Shown: one piece after another, positions 8,535 to 17,584 of the stretch
How the letters are laid out: each line of letters begins with the position of its first letter
Numbering within the stretch: position 1 is the stretch's first letter
DNA from: Tannerella forsythia
GTDB taxonomy: Bacteria; Bacteroidota; Bacteroidia; Bacteroidales; Tannerellaceae
Reading direction: 5' to 3'
Length of the DNA: 64,000 bases
Assembly: GCF_003860135.1 (NCBI RefSeq)
Contig: NZ_RQYN01000001.1
Coordinates: 1-64,000 of the forward strand
The notes under the pieces: generated by a model
The model's database searches: none
Seen by the model: only the letters and a program-made list of their open reading frames with translations
What the model was told of the DNA's origin: nothing
Program-made: the position numbers and the translations under genes

Positions 8535-9347
8535 TTATTTCAGCAACGATTTCGGATCGAGGTTGTTTTTCTCGATATCCTTGAAATAGTTGTACGTTCC
8601 GACTTTGATTTCGGCACATGCGGCCTCGTCGCATACGATGATACCCTTCGGATGCATCTGCAAGGCCGTGATCGTCCACATCTGATTCACACTGCCCTCG
8701 ATGGCTTGCTGCAAGGCGCGCGCTTTGTTATGACCGTTGGCGAGGATAACGACCTCTTTCGCGTCCATAACCGTTCCGACGCCGACGGTGAGCGCCGTTT
8801 TCGGCACCTTATTCACATCGTTGTCGAAGAAACGCGAATTGGCGATGATCGTATCGGTTGTCAACGATTTGATACGGGTGCGCGATGTCAGCGACGACCC
8901 CGGTTCGTTGAAAGCGACGTGCCCGTCCGGGCCGATGCCTCCGAGGAACAAGTCGATTCCTCCTGCTTTACGGATCCGTTCTTCGTAACCGGCACATTCG
9001 GCTTCGAGGTCTTTGGCGTTACCGTCGAGGATGTTTACGTTCTTTTCCTGAATGTCGACATGACTGAAGAAGTTCTTCTTCATAAACGTATGGTAGCTCT
9101 CCGGATGATCTTCGGGGATGCCTACATATTCGTCCATGTTGAACGTAATCACGTGTTGGAACGAGATTTTCCCACTCTTATACAGGTTGATCAACGCTTT
9201 ATACGTACCCAGCGGCGACGAGCCTGTCGGCAATCCGAGTACGAACGGTTTTTCGGCCGTCGGTTTGGCCTGAATCATTTTTGCGGCGATATAATTCGCT
9301 GCCCATTGAGATATTAACTCGTAAGTCGGTTCAATAATTACTCTCAT
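8535..9347 (-). CDS. nagB: glucosamine-6-phosphate deaminase
   Basis: A 270-residue NagB. It converts glucosamine-6-phosphate to fructose-6-phosphate and ammonia, the last step that brings amino sugars into glycolysis. Family motifs are [13 protein letters not shown] near residue 40, [30 protein letters not shown] and [15 protein letters not shown]. The length matches the family. It complements the MurNAc/GlcNAc salvage operon at 57-64 kb, whose MurQ produces GlcNAc-6-phosphate; no NagA deacetylase is seen in the window. Confidence 0.96.
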   Translation of the reverse strand: MRVIIEPTYELISQWAANYIAAKMIQAKPTAEKPFVLGLPTGSSPLGTYKALINLYKSGKISFQHVITFNMDEYVGIPEDHPESYHTFMKKNFFSHVDIQEKNVNILDGNAKDLEAECAGYEERIRKAGGIDLFLGGIGPDGHVAFNEPGSSLTSRTRIKSLTTDTIIANSRFFDNDVNKVPKTALTVGVGTVMDAKEVVILANGHNKARALQQAIEGSVNQMWTITALQMHPKGIIVCDEAACAEIKVGTYNYFKDIEKNNLDPKSLLK

Positions 9348-9375
9348 AAGAATATATATTGGATTAGTTTAGTTG

Positions 9376-10557
9376 TTACTTGTTTTTCTTTAACGCTTCC
9401 GCCATCGACCGGCCGAGGGAAATACATTCCTCTTCCGAACTGATGCTTTGTTTCTGTTCGACCGGAGTGCCGATGCACTCCCATTTCATGCTCTCTCCGA
9501 ATGCTCCCAATCGTTTGACGGCCGCACCGGCCCAGGTGAACGAACCGAAATAGCCATATACCCTGTTTTTGATTTCGCGCAGTTCGATTTTCTGAAGCAA
9601 CGCGTCAATTTCGGGGAACAACTGATTGCTGTAAGTCGGACAACCGATAATTACGCCCTTATAATTGAATAAGTCGCGCAGGATATAGGAAGAATGGCTC
9701 TTGCTCACGTTATGCATGGCGATGTTTTTGACACCTCCTTCGGCCAGTGCCGTCGCGATGGTCTCGGCCATCAGTTCGGTGTTTCCGTACATGCTTCCGT
9801 AAACGAGCGTCACTCCTTCGATGCCTTCGTAGCGGCTGAGACGGTCGTAAATTTCAATGACGCGACCGCGTTGTTCCGTCCAGACAGGGCCATGCGTCGA
9901 ACAGATCATTTGCACATCGATTCCCGAAAGTTTCTGCAACGCTTTTTGCACCGGGCCACCGTATTTTCCTACGATATTCGAATAGTATCGCATCATTTCG
10001 CTCCAATAACGGTCCGTATTCATCTCCGTATCGAGTACTCCTCCGTCGATAGTGCCGAACGTACCGAAAGCATCGGCCGAGAACAGTACTCGTTCCGTTT
10101 CTTCGTACGTAAACATCACTTCCGGCCAATGTACCATCGGAGCCATGTAGAATGTCAGCTTATGTGTGCCCAAATCGAGGCTCTCGCCGTCTTTTACTTC
10201 ATGCAGTCCTTCCGTGATGTTGTGATAGCCGGCCAGCATGCCGAACGTCTGCCGGTTTCCGACAATCTTCATGTCCGGATACTGCTGGCGCAGCAGGCGG
10301 ATACTTCCCGCATGGTCCGGCTCCATGTGACCGACAATGAGATAATCGAGCGTGCGCCCATTTAAGATTTTGGCGATTTTTTTGAAAAACATATCTGAGT
10401 AGCAGATATCGACGGTATCGACGAGCGCGGTTTTCTCGCCGTCGATCAGGTACGAATTGTACGAAACACCACCCGGAAGCGGCCAAATGTTCTCAAACAA
10501 TTGTTTCTGGCGGTCATTGACGCCTACGTAATAAATATTCTTCGCAATAGCTTTCAT
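9376..10557 (-). CDS. flavodiiron protein (FprA-type oxygen/NO reductase)
   Basis: A roughly 393-residue flavodiiron protein. It has an N-terminal metallo-beta-lactamase-like diiron domain with the ligand motif HxExDH in GHMEPDHAGS, and a C-terminal flavodoxin domain starting at YGSMYGNTELMAETIA. It reduces O2 to water or NO to N2O in anaerobes. The open frame reaches 10692, but the extra 45 residues overlap lgt and are unlike the family. The Met at 10557 (MKAIAKNIYYVG) is the right start. It follows lgt by 38 bp. Confidence 0.93.
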   Translation of the reverse strand: MKAIAKNIYYVGVNDRQKQLFENIWPLPGGVSYNSYLIDGEKTALVDTVDICYSDMFFKKIAKILNGRTLDYLIVGHMEPDHAGSIRLLRQQYPDMKIVGNRQTFGMLAGYHNITEGLHEVKDGESLDLGTHKLTFYMAPMVHWPEVMFTYEETERVLFSADAFGTFGTIDGGVLDTEMNTDRYWSEMMRYYSNIVGKYGGPVQKALQKLSGIDVQMICSTHGPVWTEQRGRVIEIYDRLSRYEGIEGVTLVYGSMYGNTELMAETIATALAEGGVKNIAMHNVSKSHSSYILRDLFNYKGVIIGCPTYSNQLFPEIDALLQKIELREIKNRVYGYFGSFTWAGAAVKRLGAFGESMKWECIGTPVEQKQSISSEEECISLGRSMAEALKKNK

Positions 10558-10595
10558 ATCGTGTATATTAGCCTCATATATAGAATTAAAATTGT

Positions 10596-11441
10596 TTATG
10601 TCCTGTTGGGTTTTACGATGTTGAGATTCGAATGTCTCCATGCTCGCACGATGAAATAAATGCCCATCACGATGAACGGGATACTCAGGCATTGTCCCAT
10701 GTTGATCGGCATGGCCGCCTCGAAGTCTTCCTGATTATTTTTCAGAAACTCGATAAAAAACCGTGCCGTAAAGATACAAATCATAAAGATACCGAAGATC
10801 AAACCTTCTTTTTTCCACGCATCTTTCTTGAAGTAAAGCCACATGCAGAGTACGAACGTAAGCAGATAGCAGGCGGCTTCGTAAATTTGCGTCGGGTGAG
10901 AGGGTGCCGAGAAGATCGGCTCCGCGCCTTGTCGCCATGCGTGCAGATTTTCAATGAACCGGAAACCCCACGGGAGATCGGTCGGCAGACCGTACACCTC
11001 GTGGTTCATCAAGTTGCCGATGCGTATCAGAGCGGCAACGAGTCCCGTCGGTACGACGAGTTTATCGAACGTCCAGAGCATGCTTTGTCGTGATACGTGT
11101 TTGGAATAGAAATAGATTGCGACAATAATCCCGAGTACTCCTCCGTGGCTGGCCAAACCGCCTTCCCAGACTTTCAGGATCTCGAAGGGATGGGACAGAT
11201 AGTAGCCCGGATCGTAAAAAAGACAGTGTCCGAGGCGCGCGCCGACGACTGTACCGCCGAGGGTATAATAAAGCAGCGGATCAATCCATTTCGGATTGAT
11301 GTTTTCGCGTTTCCACATCCGCTCCACGATTTTATAACCGATGCCGAACCCGATGATAAACATCAACGAGTACCAGCGTATTTCCTTCGATCCGATGGTG
11401 AAAATTGCCGGGTCTGCTGTCCAAGTGATTTCTGATAACAT
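10596..11441 (-). CDS. lgt: prolipoprotein diacylglyceryl transferase
   Basis: A 281-residue inner-membrane enzyme that transfers diacylglycerol from phosphatidylglycerol to the lipobox Cys of prolipoproteins. It has seven or so membrane segments, LASHGGVLG (the HGGxxG motif) and the Lgt signature RIGNLMNHEVYG, plus SHPTQIYEA near residue 205. It serves all the lipoproteins of the cell, including several in this window (1224, 1700, 30845, 38649, 43779). Confidence 0.96.
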   Translation of the reverse strand: MLSEITWTADPAIFTIGSKEIRWYSLMFIIGFGIGYKIVERMWKRENINPKWIDPLLYYTLGGTVVGARLGHCLFYDPGYYLSHPFEILKVWEGGLASHGGVLGIIVAIYFYSKHVSRQSMLWTFDKLVVPTGLVAALIRIGNLMNHEVYGLPTDLPWGFRFIENLHAWRQGAEPIFSAPSHPTQIYEAACYLLTFVLCMWLYFKKDAWKKEGLIFGIFMICIFTARFFIEFLKNNQEDFEAAMPINMGQCLSIPFIVMGIYFIVRAWRHSNLNIVKPNRT

Positions 11442-11526
11442 GTTCTTATAAGCTGATAATCGAAGCCGCAGGCCACCATTATCCGATAAATTGATTTGTT
11501 CGTATTTTTGTTGATTTAGATGCGCA

Positions 11527-12423
11527 TTAAACGAGTTTCTTGATCCATTCTTCGCGATCGCCGGGGAGCAAGTCGATCACCGGTATTTCGATCATCGTGT
11601 AAGCGCCGGGGGGCTGTTTCATCGATGCCCGGGCGGACGCTACGAGAATCTGAGCCGTCAAAGCGGGGTTGTTGATCTTCATATCGAACGCGATCTGCTG
11701 ATTTTGCGTTTTGCCCGAAGCGCCTTTGCGAACGAGATGAACGCCATGTCCCATGTCTTGTAAATCTTCGACCGAATCGACTTGCATCACGTGTGTCTCG
11801 TCGTGTGCGAAGTAGTCGTCTTTCTTGATGGCTTCGGCAACGGCAGCAAAGTCATGTCCCTCGTCCAACTCGATGTAAACCATCCGCCGATGAACGCCCG
11901 TGCCTAACGGAATCGTCATGCTCAACGCCGCTTTAACCCCTGCGATGGCTTTGACGGCGACGGTGTGTCCCATGCTCATGCCGGGCCCGAAGTTGGTGTA
12001 CGTAATGCCTTTCGGTATGATGGCTTGCAACAAGGCGCGAATGACGGAGTCGCTTCCCGGATCCCAGCCGGCCGATACGACCGATACGACACGATGCTTT
12101 TTAGCTTCTTCGTCCAAGGAGCGACGCAGTGCCGCGATCCCGGTATGGATATCGAAACTGTCGACGGTGTTCATGCCGAGTGCGATTGCCTCTTTGGCGT
12201 AAGTTTCAACTTGTCGGGTAGGAGTGGCCAGAATGGCGACATCGGTATCGTTCAGTTTTTTCAGAGCGTCTGTTACGAGATAACCGTTCAATTCTGCCGG
12301 AACGTTTTCCGGATTGCGGCGTACGATGCCCGCGACCTCAAAATCGGGAGCTGTTTCCAGCGCCTCCAGTACATATTTCCCAATATTGCCATATCCTACG
12401 ATGGCGGCTCTTATTTTTTTCAT
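11527..12423 (-). CDS. ddh: meso-diaminopimelate D-dehydrogenase
   Basis: A 298-residue NADPH-dependent enzyme that makes meso-diaminopimelate directly from tetrahydrodipicolinate, the short route to lysine and peptidoglycan. It has the N-terminal Rossmann motif VGYGNIGKYV and family stretches such as VDSFDIHTGI, SVVSAGWDPGSDSV and FGPGMSMGHTVAVKAI. The length matches characterised Ddh proteins. It stands alone, 85 bp upstream of lgt on the same strand and 460 bp from argD. Confidence 0.94.
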   Translation of the reverse strand: MKKIRAAIVGYGNIGKYVLEALETAPDFEVAGIVRRNPENVPAELNGYLVTDALKKLNDTDVAILATPTRQVETYAKEAIALGMNTVDSFDIHTGIAALRRSLDEEAKKHRVVSVVSAGWDPGSDSVIRALLQAIIPKGITYTNFGPGMSMGHTVAVKAIAGVKAALSMTIPLGTGVHRRMVYIELDEGHDFAAVAEAIKKDDYFAHDETHVMQVDSVEDLQDMGHGVHLVRKGASGKTQNQQIAFDMKINNPALTAQILVASARASMKQPPGAYTMIEIPVIDLLPGDREEWIKKLV

Positions 12424-12885
12424 TTCTACGTGAATCCGTACTTCTTCATCGAATGGTTTTTATTTCATGTGCCCTGATGGTCGCGCCGGATGATACTTCG
12501 GTGCAGTGATCAGGCCGGTCATTCATATCCCCATCTTTTTTATTTTTCTGTTGCCTATCTATCATTTCAATCGGAAAGCGCCCAAAGCGCTTTCTTTGCT
12601 CCCCAAACGGGGCGATTTGAGGGTTCAAAAGTATTCTTTTTTTGAACATTCTCCAAGCTTTTGAACGAAAAATATGTATTGGCTGAAAACCGACCGCTGA
12701 CCGCCGAATATACGAACGCGAATAACGCAAAAGGCGCAAATTAGCGCAAATGAAAACTTGCGAACTTAGCGAAACCCCTTGCGAACCTTGCGGTTTATCC
12801 GAATACCGGCGGCTAAACAACAAATACCTAAACAAATTAAACGTTCGAAAGACCGAATGCGCAAAAACGATCAACTCTTTCGCAA
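12424..12885. other. intergenic region with several hairpins and a low-complexity GCGAA/GCAAA stretch
   Basis: No credible gene. Seen here are gaaagcgcccaaagcgctttc (12574-12594), an 8-bp stem; cccc-aaac-gggg just after it; and gttcaaaa...ttttttgaac around 12622-12648. A degenerate stretch at 12715-12800 repeats aacgcaaaaggcgcaaa-like words. It is like the dispersed intergenic filler common in Bacteroidetes. One of the hairpins may terminate argD transcription. Confidence 0.5.
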
Positions 12886-14016
12886 TTATTCTGTGTTGAG
12901 CGCTTTTCGGAGTTTGTGCAGAAACTCGTCTGCTTCCGTAAACGAGAGCGAGAGGGGAGGAAGCAGGCGCAGGATATGCGTACCCGAGCTGCCGGTAAAT
13001 ACACGCTGTTCGTAGATGAGGCGTTTGCGTAGCGCTTGGATCGGGAAGTCGAATTCGAGGCCGAGCATCAGTCCTTTGCCGCGCACTTCTTTGATCTGCG
13101 GGAACCGGACGAGTTCGTCGAGCAGGTATTTTCCGACGGAGGCGGCATTTTCGACGAGATGCTCCTGTTCGATGACGTCGAGCACGGCCAAGGCTCCGGC
13201 GCACGCGAGATGATTGCCTCCGAAGGTGGTGCCTAACTGTCCGCGCACGGCCGTGAAACGTGGCGAGATGAGCAGAGCGCCCATCGGGAAGCCGTTGGCG
13301 ATTCCTTTGCCGACGGTAATCAAGTCGGGCTTGACACCGAGATGCTGATGCGCAAAAAAGAGGCCTGAACGTCCGTAGCCGCATTGTATCTCGTCGCAGA
13401 TAAGGAGGGTGCCGTATGCGTCGCACGCTTCGCGCAGTCCCTGCATGAATGCGCGCGTGGCCAGACGGATGCCTCCGACGCCCTGAATGCATTCGACGAT
13501 GCACGCGCACACATCGCCCTTGGCCAGTTCGGTATGCCACGCTTCGAGATCGTTCAGCGGCACGAAGGTGGCGTGTCCGTTCGCGTTGACGGGCGCTGTG
13601 ATTTTTGCGTTATCCGTTACTTCGACGGCCAGGGAGGTTCGTCCGTGAAACGAATTCGTGGCGCAGAGTACCCGTCGGCGTCCGTTGTGAAACGAAGCGA
13701 GCTTGAGAGCGTTTTCGTTCGCTTCGGCGCCGCTGTTGATCAGAAAGAGCGCGTAATCATCGTATCCCGATACGTGTCCCAGCTTTTCGGCAAACGATTG
13801 TTGGAGTCTGTTTACGACGGAATTCGAATAAAACCCTAACGTTTGCACTTGCCGGGCGATGGAAGCCGTATAAACCGGATGACTGTGCCCGATGCTGATC
13901 ACGGCATGGCCACCGTACAAATCCAAATACTCATTACCCTGATCGTCCCAGATACGACAGCCTTCACCTTTCGTGATGGCGATGTCGAAAAGAGGATATA
14001 CGTCGAAAAGATTCAT
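12886..14016 (-). CDS. argD: acetylornithine (or succinylornithine) aminotransferase
   Basis: A 376-residue class III PLP aminotransferase. Motifs include LDLYGGHAVISIGHSHP near the N-terminus, NSGAEANENALKLA, HGRTSLAVEVT, LLICDEIQCGYGRSG and the PLP lysine in ITVGKGIANGFPMGALL. It converts the acylated glutamate semialdehyde made by ArgC to acylornithine. Bacteroidetes often use succinyl rather than acetyl intermediates, so the acyl group here is open. It is the last gene of the arginine operon, 32 bp after argC. Confidence 0.93.
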   Translation of the reverse strand: MNLFDVYPLFDIAITKGEGCRIWDDQGNEYLDLYGGHAVISIGHSHPVYTASIARQVQTLGFYSNSVVNRLQQSFAEKLGHVSGYDDYALFLINSGAEANENALKLASFHNGRRRVLCATNSFHGRTSLAVEVTDNAKITAPVNANGHATFVPLNDLEAWHTELAKGDVCACIVECIQGVGGIRLATRAFMQGLREACDAYGTLLICDEIQCGYGRSGLFFAHQHLGVKPDLITVGKGIANGFPMGALLISPRFTAVRGQLGTTFGGNHLACAGALAVLDVIEQEHLVENAASVGKYLLDELVRFPQIKEVRGKGLMLGLEFDFPIQALRKRLIYEQRVFTGSSGTHILRLLPPLSLSFTEADEFLHKLRKALNTE

Positions 14017-14048
14017 GCTTTTGTCTTTGTTTTTAGGATGTTTGATCG

Positions 14049-15023
14049 TTAAAATGCCACGGGCTTCAACCGCAAGCCCGCTGTTTCGTCCAGACCGAAC
14101 ATCAGGTTCATGTTTTGAACGGCTTGTCCGGACGCGCCTTTAAGCAGGTTGTCGATAACCGCTGTGACGAGCCATTTATCCTCGAACGCATCGGCGTGAA
14201 CCAGTGCCTTGTTGGTATTAACCACTTGCTTCAGGTCGGGAACCTGCGGGAGGTAGTGCGTAAAGGCGGCATCGGCATAGAAATCGGCAAAGAGCTTGTC
14301 GGTTTCTTCCTGCGTGAACAGTTTTTCCGTTCTGACGACGGCGGTACTGAAAATGCCTCGTGTGAAATCGCCGCGATAGGGGATAAATTCGATATCGCCG
14401 GCAAAAGCGGGTTGCAGTTGCCGCAGCGACTGTTTGATTTCGGGCACATGGCGATGCCGGAAGGCCTGATAGATGCTGATGTTACCGTTTCGCCAGCTGA
14501 AGTGCGTCGTATCCGTAGGCTTGACGCCCGCACCCGTCGATCCGGTGATGGCATTCACCGCAACATAACCGGAAAGCAGGCCGTGGGCTGCCAAAGGAAG
14601 CAGCGCGAGCTGGATACACGTAGCGAAGCAGCCGGGATTGGCTACGTGTTGTGCGTCGCGGAGCGCGTCGCGGTTTATTTCCGGCAGGCCGTACACAAAA
14701 TCATGATTGGGCGAGGCCAAACGGAAATCCTGTGCCAAATCGATGATCTTGACGCGCTCGGGAATGTCGTGCGATTGCAGAAAACGCGTGCTTTCGCCGT
14801 GTCCGGAGCAGAGAAACAGCACGTCGACCGTATCGAGCGGCATTTGATCGGTAAAACGCAGGTCTGTTTCGCCATAGAGTCCGGCATGGACGTCGGTCAG
14901 GGCGTTGCCGGCGTTGCTCGACGAGTGCACGAAGGCAAGCGTCGCCTGCGGATGGTGTAGCAGCAGGCGTATCAGCTCGCCGGCGGTATAGCCTGCGCCA
15001 CCGATGATTCCCACATGTATCAT
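14049..15023 (-). CDS. argC: N-acyl-gamma-glutamyl-phosphate reductase
   Basis: A 324-residue NADPH-dependent reductase of the arginine pathway. The N-terminus has GIIGGAGYTAGELIRLL (nucleotide-binding) and the catalytic Cys is in HVANPGCFATCIQLALLP. Other motifs are GSTGAGVKPTDTTHFSWR and HRHVPEIKQSL. The same frame is open far upstream, but that part is antisense to argG codons. The Met at 15023, whose ATGA overlaps the argG stop by 4 bp, is the start. Confidence 0.95.
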   Translation of the reverse strand: MIHVGIIGGAGYTAGELIRLLLHHPQATLAFVHSSSNAGNALTDVHAGLYGETDLRFTDQMPLDTVDVLFLCSGHGESTRFLQSHDIPERVKIIDLAQDFRLASPNHDFVYGLPEINRDALRDAQHVANPGCFATCIQLALLPLAAHGLLSGYVAVNAITGSTGAGVKPTDTTHFSWRNGNISIYQAFRHRHVPEIKQSLRQLQPAFAGDIEFIPYRGDFTRGIFSTAVVRTEKLFTQEETDKLFADFYADAAFTHYLPQVPDLKQVVNTNKALVHADAFEDKWLVTAVIDNLLKGASGQAVQNMNLMFGLDETAGLRLKPVAF

Positions 15024-16267
15024 ATCAAGCTCCGTTCTTCCTGATGGTTCGTATAATAGACGCGCAACGGAGTGGAAAGGACTTTGATGAAGCCTTTTGC
15101 TTCGTCGGCCGTCCAGCCTTTCTGTGTCTCTCCGTATTCTCCGAACTTCGTCTTCACCAAATCGTCTTTCGACTCGACGCCGACGGTCGAGAAGGAGTAG
15201 GGACGCAGTTCGAGCGTAACGGTTCCATTCACGTTGCGCTGACTTTCGGTCAGCATCGCTTCGATATCGCGCATCACGGGTTCGAGATACTGGCTCTCGT
15301 GCAAAAACATCCCGTACCAGTTGGCTACTTGGTCTTTCCAGTATTGCTGCCACTTGGAGAGCGTATATTTTTCGAGGAAGCGGTGCGCGGCAATGATCAG
15401 CATCGGCGCGGCGGCTTCGAAGCCCACGCGTCCTTTGATTCCGATGATGGTATCGCCCACGTGCATGTCGCGCCCGATCGCGTAGGCGGCGCCGATTTTC
15501 TCGATGGCGAGAATGGCTTTGATTTTGTCGGTGTATTTTTTGCCGTTCACCGCGACAATTTCGCCTTGCTTGAATTCGATTTTCAGTTGTTCGCTTCCGG
15601 TTTTCTCCACTTGCTTGAGATAAGCCGTTTCGGGCAGTCCCTGAGCCGAGTCGAGGATTTCGCCTCCGCAGATCGAGGTGCCCCAAATGCCTACGTTATA
15701 TGAATATTTGAGTTTCTTGAAGTCGGCTTTGAAGCCGTTTTGGTTCAGATAATCGATTTCGAACTGGCGGGTCAGGTTCATGTCGCGCGTAAGCGTGATG
15801 ATTTCGACGTCGGGGCACATGACGAGGAACGTCATGTCGAAGCGCACCTGATCATTGCCCGCACCGGTCGATCCGTGAGCGATGGCATGCGCCCCAATCT
15901 CGTTGGCGTAGCGCGCGATGGCCATACCTTGAAAGATTCTTTCGGACGAGACGGACACGGGGTAGGTGCCGTTGCGGAGAACGTTGCCGAAGATCATGTA
16001 TTTTAAACTCTTTTCGTAATATTCTTTCGTGACGTCGAGTGTAACGTAGGCTTTGGCGCCGAGTTTGTAGGCATTGGCTTCGTTTTTGCGGAGTTGCTCT
16101 TTGGTAAAGCCTCCCGTGTCGGCACATGCGGCATAGACTTCGTAGCCTTTCTCACGCGCCAGGTACATAACGGTAAACGACGTGTCGAGTCCGCCGCTGA
16201 AGGCGACGACGACTTTCTTCTTTGCGCTCTTTGCCGTCGAGGCGGCGTTTTTACTTTCTTTTTTCAT
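15020..16267 (-). CDS. argG: argininosuccinate synthase
   Basis: A 415-residue ATP pyrophosphatase-type enzyme that condenses citrulline and aspartate. The PP-loop AFSGGLDTS lies near residue 25, and later motifs are HGSTGAGNDQVRFD and NVGIWGTSICGG. The first roughly 18 residues are Lys/Ala/Ser rich and precede the catalytic core. It overlaps argC by 4 bp and follows the GNAT gene by 22 bp. Confidence 0.95.
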   Translation of the reverse strand: MKKESKNAASTAKSAKKKVVVAFSGGLDTSFTVMYLAREKGYEVYAACADTGGFTKEQLRKNEANAYKLGAKAYVTLDVTKEYYEKSLKYMIFGNVLRNGTYPVSVSSERIFQGMAIARYANEIGAHAIAHGSTGAGNDQVRFDMTFLVMCPDVEIITLTRDMNLTRQFEIDYLNQNGFKADFKKLKYSYNVGIWGTSICGGEILDSAQGLPETAYLKQVEKTGSEQLKIEFKQGEIVAVNGKKYTDKIKAILAIEKIGAAYAIGRDMHVGDTIIGIKGRVGFEAAAPMLIIAAHRFLEKYTLSKWQQYWKDQVANWYGMFLHESQYLEPVMRDIEAMLTESQRNVNGTVTLELRPYSFSTVGVESKDDLVKTKFGEYGETQKGWTADEAKGFIKVLSTPLRVYYTNHQEERSLI

Positions 16268-16289
16268 CTGTTTTGAATGATTGCGTTGT

Positions 16290-16940
16290 TTATGATTTTG
16301 TTTCTTTAGGCTTGGAACGTGAGGCGCCGCGCCGTTTCGCCCATGTCTTGTTCAGTTTTTCGAGCATGAGGCATCGCGGATCTTCGGGATCGAAGAGCAT
16401 GGCGGTGCAGATGCAGTATTGACGCTGCGTGCGCGTAAGCACATCGTGGTTGACGCAGCCGTTACAGCCGCGCCAGAACGCTTCATCGTCGGTGAGGTCG
16501 CTGAACGTGACAGGCACGTAGCCTAATTCGGTATTCATCTTCATGACGGCGCTGCCCGACGTCAGACTGAAGAGCTTCGCCTTCGGCCATCGCAGCCGCG
16601 CCAGCTGAAACGCCGCCTGTTTAATGCGTTTCGCCAGTCCGTGGTTCCGGAACTTGTCTGCCACGATAAGTCCCGATGTGGCTACGTATTGTTTGTTTCC
16701 CCACGACTCGATGTAGCTGAATCCCGCGAATTCATCGCCCGCGAGCGCGATGATTACCTTACCTTCGCGCATTTTTTGAGCGACGTACTCGTGCGTACGC
16801 CTTGCGATGCCCGATCCGCGTTTGCGAGCGGCGATTTCGATCGTATCGAGGATGGTGCCGACGTATTTCTCGTGACTTTCGTCCGCTACCATTACGTCAA
16901 AATCCACTTCGTCCGTTTGTTTTTTTGTTGTTTTCGTCAT
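16290..16940 (-). CDS. GNAT-family N-acyltransferase inside the arginine operon
   Basis: A 216-residue GNAT protein with the acyl-CoA-binding region GLIVADKFRNHGLAKRIKQAAF. After it comes a Cys-containing tail (WRGCNGCVNHDVLTRTQRQYCICTAM) that could bind a metal. It lies between argR and argG with gaps of about 20 bp, so it is part of the operon. No other enzyme for the first step (N-acylation of glutamate) is in the operon, so a role as N-acetyl- or N-succinylglutamate synthase is likely. This rests on context; substrate and acyl donor are not shown. Confidence 0.8.
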   Translation of the reverse strand: MTKTTKKQTDEVDFDVMVADESHEKYVGTILDTIEIAARKRGSGIARRTHEYVAQKMREGKVIIALAGDEFAGFSYIESWGNKQYVATSGLIVADKFRNHGLAKRIKQAAFQLARLRWPKAKLFSLTSGSAVMKMNTELGYVPVTFSDLTDDEAFWRGCNGCVNHDVLTRTQRQYCICTAMLFDPEDPRCLMLEKLNKTWAKRRGASRSKPKETKS

Positions 16941-16960
16941 TTTTTTTCTGCTTCATGGGC

Positions 16961-17386
16961 CTACCGGCCGGTTAAAAACGGTTCTAACGCTTTTGCTATC
17001 TGTGTATTCGAATATCCATCGCGCGGAATGACGAGGATGGTGTCATCGCCGGCAATCGTGGCAAGAATTTCGTGCGGCGCAATGCGGTCGATGTCCGACG
17101 CGATGGCCATAGCATAGCCCGGCGGCGTTTTGAGCACGGCCAGATGTCCCGAAAATTCAACGGCCGTTTTGCCGGACGGCGTCGCATCGGGTAAAACGTA
17201 GATATACCGGTTATCGCCGTCGTGCCTTTTCACGATTTTCAGTTCGCGAATATCGCGCGAGAGGGTGGCCTGCGTCACTTCGAATCCTTTGTTGCTCAAT
17301 GCTCTCTGTAACTCGTCCTGATTTCGTATCATCTCCGAACGGATGATGCTCGTAATCGTGTTCAAGCGTTTTTGTTTAATGTTCAT
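16961..17386 (-). CDS. argR: arginine repressor
   Basis: A 141-residue ArgR. It has an N-terminal winged helix (LNTITSIIRSEMIRNQDELQ, then ATLSRDIRELKIVK) and a C-terminal arginine-binding, hexamer-forming domain with the GDDTILVI motif. It is the first gene of argR-GNAT-argG-argC-argD. Two ARG-box palindromes flank its promoter just upstream, so it most likely represses its own operon when arginine is plentiful. Confidence 0.95.
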   Translation of the reverse strand: MNIKQKRLNTITSIIRSEMIRNQDELQRALSNKGFEVTQATLSRDIRELKIVKRHDGDNRYIYVLPDATPSGKTAVEFSGHLAVLKTPPGYAMAIASDIDRIAPHEILATIAGDDTILVIPRDGYSNTQIAKALEPFLTGR

Positions 17387-17388
17387 GA

Positions 17389-17444
17389 TGAATAAATATT
17401 CAAAATTCGATGCAAATATACGTATATTCTCGAATAAATATTCT
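17389..17444 (-). promoter_or_regulatory. arg operon promoter with two ARG boxes
   Basis: A minus-strand TATATTTG (-7 box; plus-strand 17413-17420) gives a start near 17406. A perfect ARG box, TGAATAAATATTCA, lies at 17389-17402 beside the argR ATG. A second, one base off at each end (CGAATAAATATTCT), lies at 17431-17444 over the -33 region. Their centres are 42 bp apart, four helical turns. Between them is the palindrome AATATACGTATATT (17416-17429). Confidence 0.82.
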
Positions 17445-17584
17445 GAAATCGTATTTTTTTTGAATTTTTATTCTACTTGGAGTATTCGATTCTTTCCTAA
17501 AAGCGATGGAAAGGGTATGTATTTGCTCTTTTTGAGCATGAATATAGTCCGAACAGACAGGCAACGCGTCTTATTGGATATTGA

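Noticed and set aside
8487-9317. 276-codon plus-strand frame opposite nagB
   Set aside because: Shadow of nagB with no recognisable motif.
12446-13540. 364-codon minus-strand open frame overlapping argD
   Set aside because: Arg/His-rich shadow of argD in another frame; argD has full family motifs.
15024-15686. Upstream extension of the argC frame into argG
   Set aside because: It is an Arg-rich out-of-frame reading of argG codons; the argC start at 15023 gives the normal length and a 4-bp overlap.
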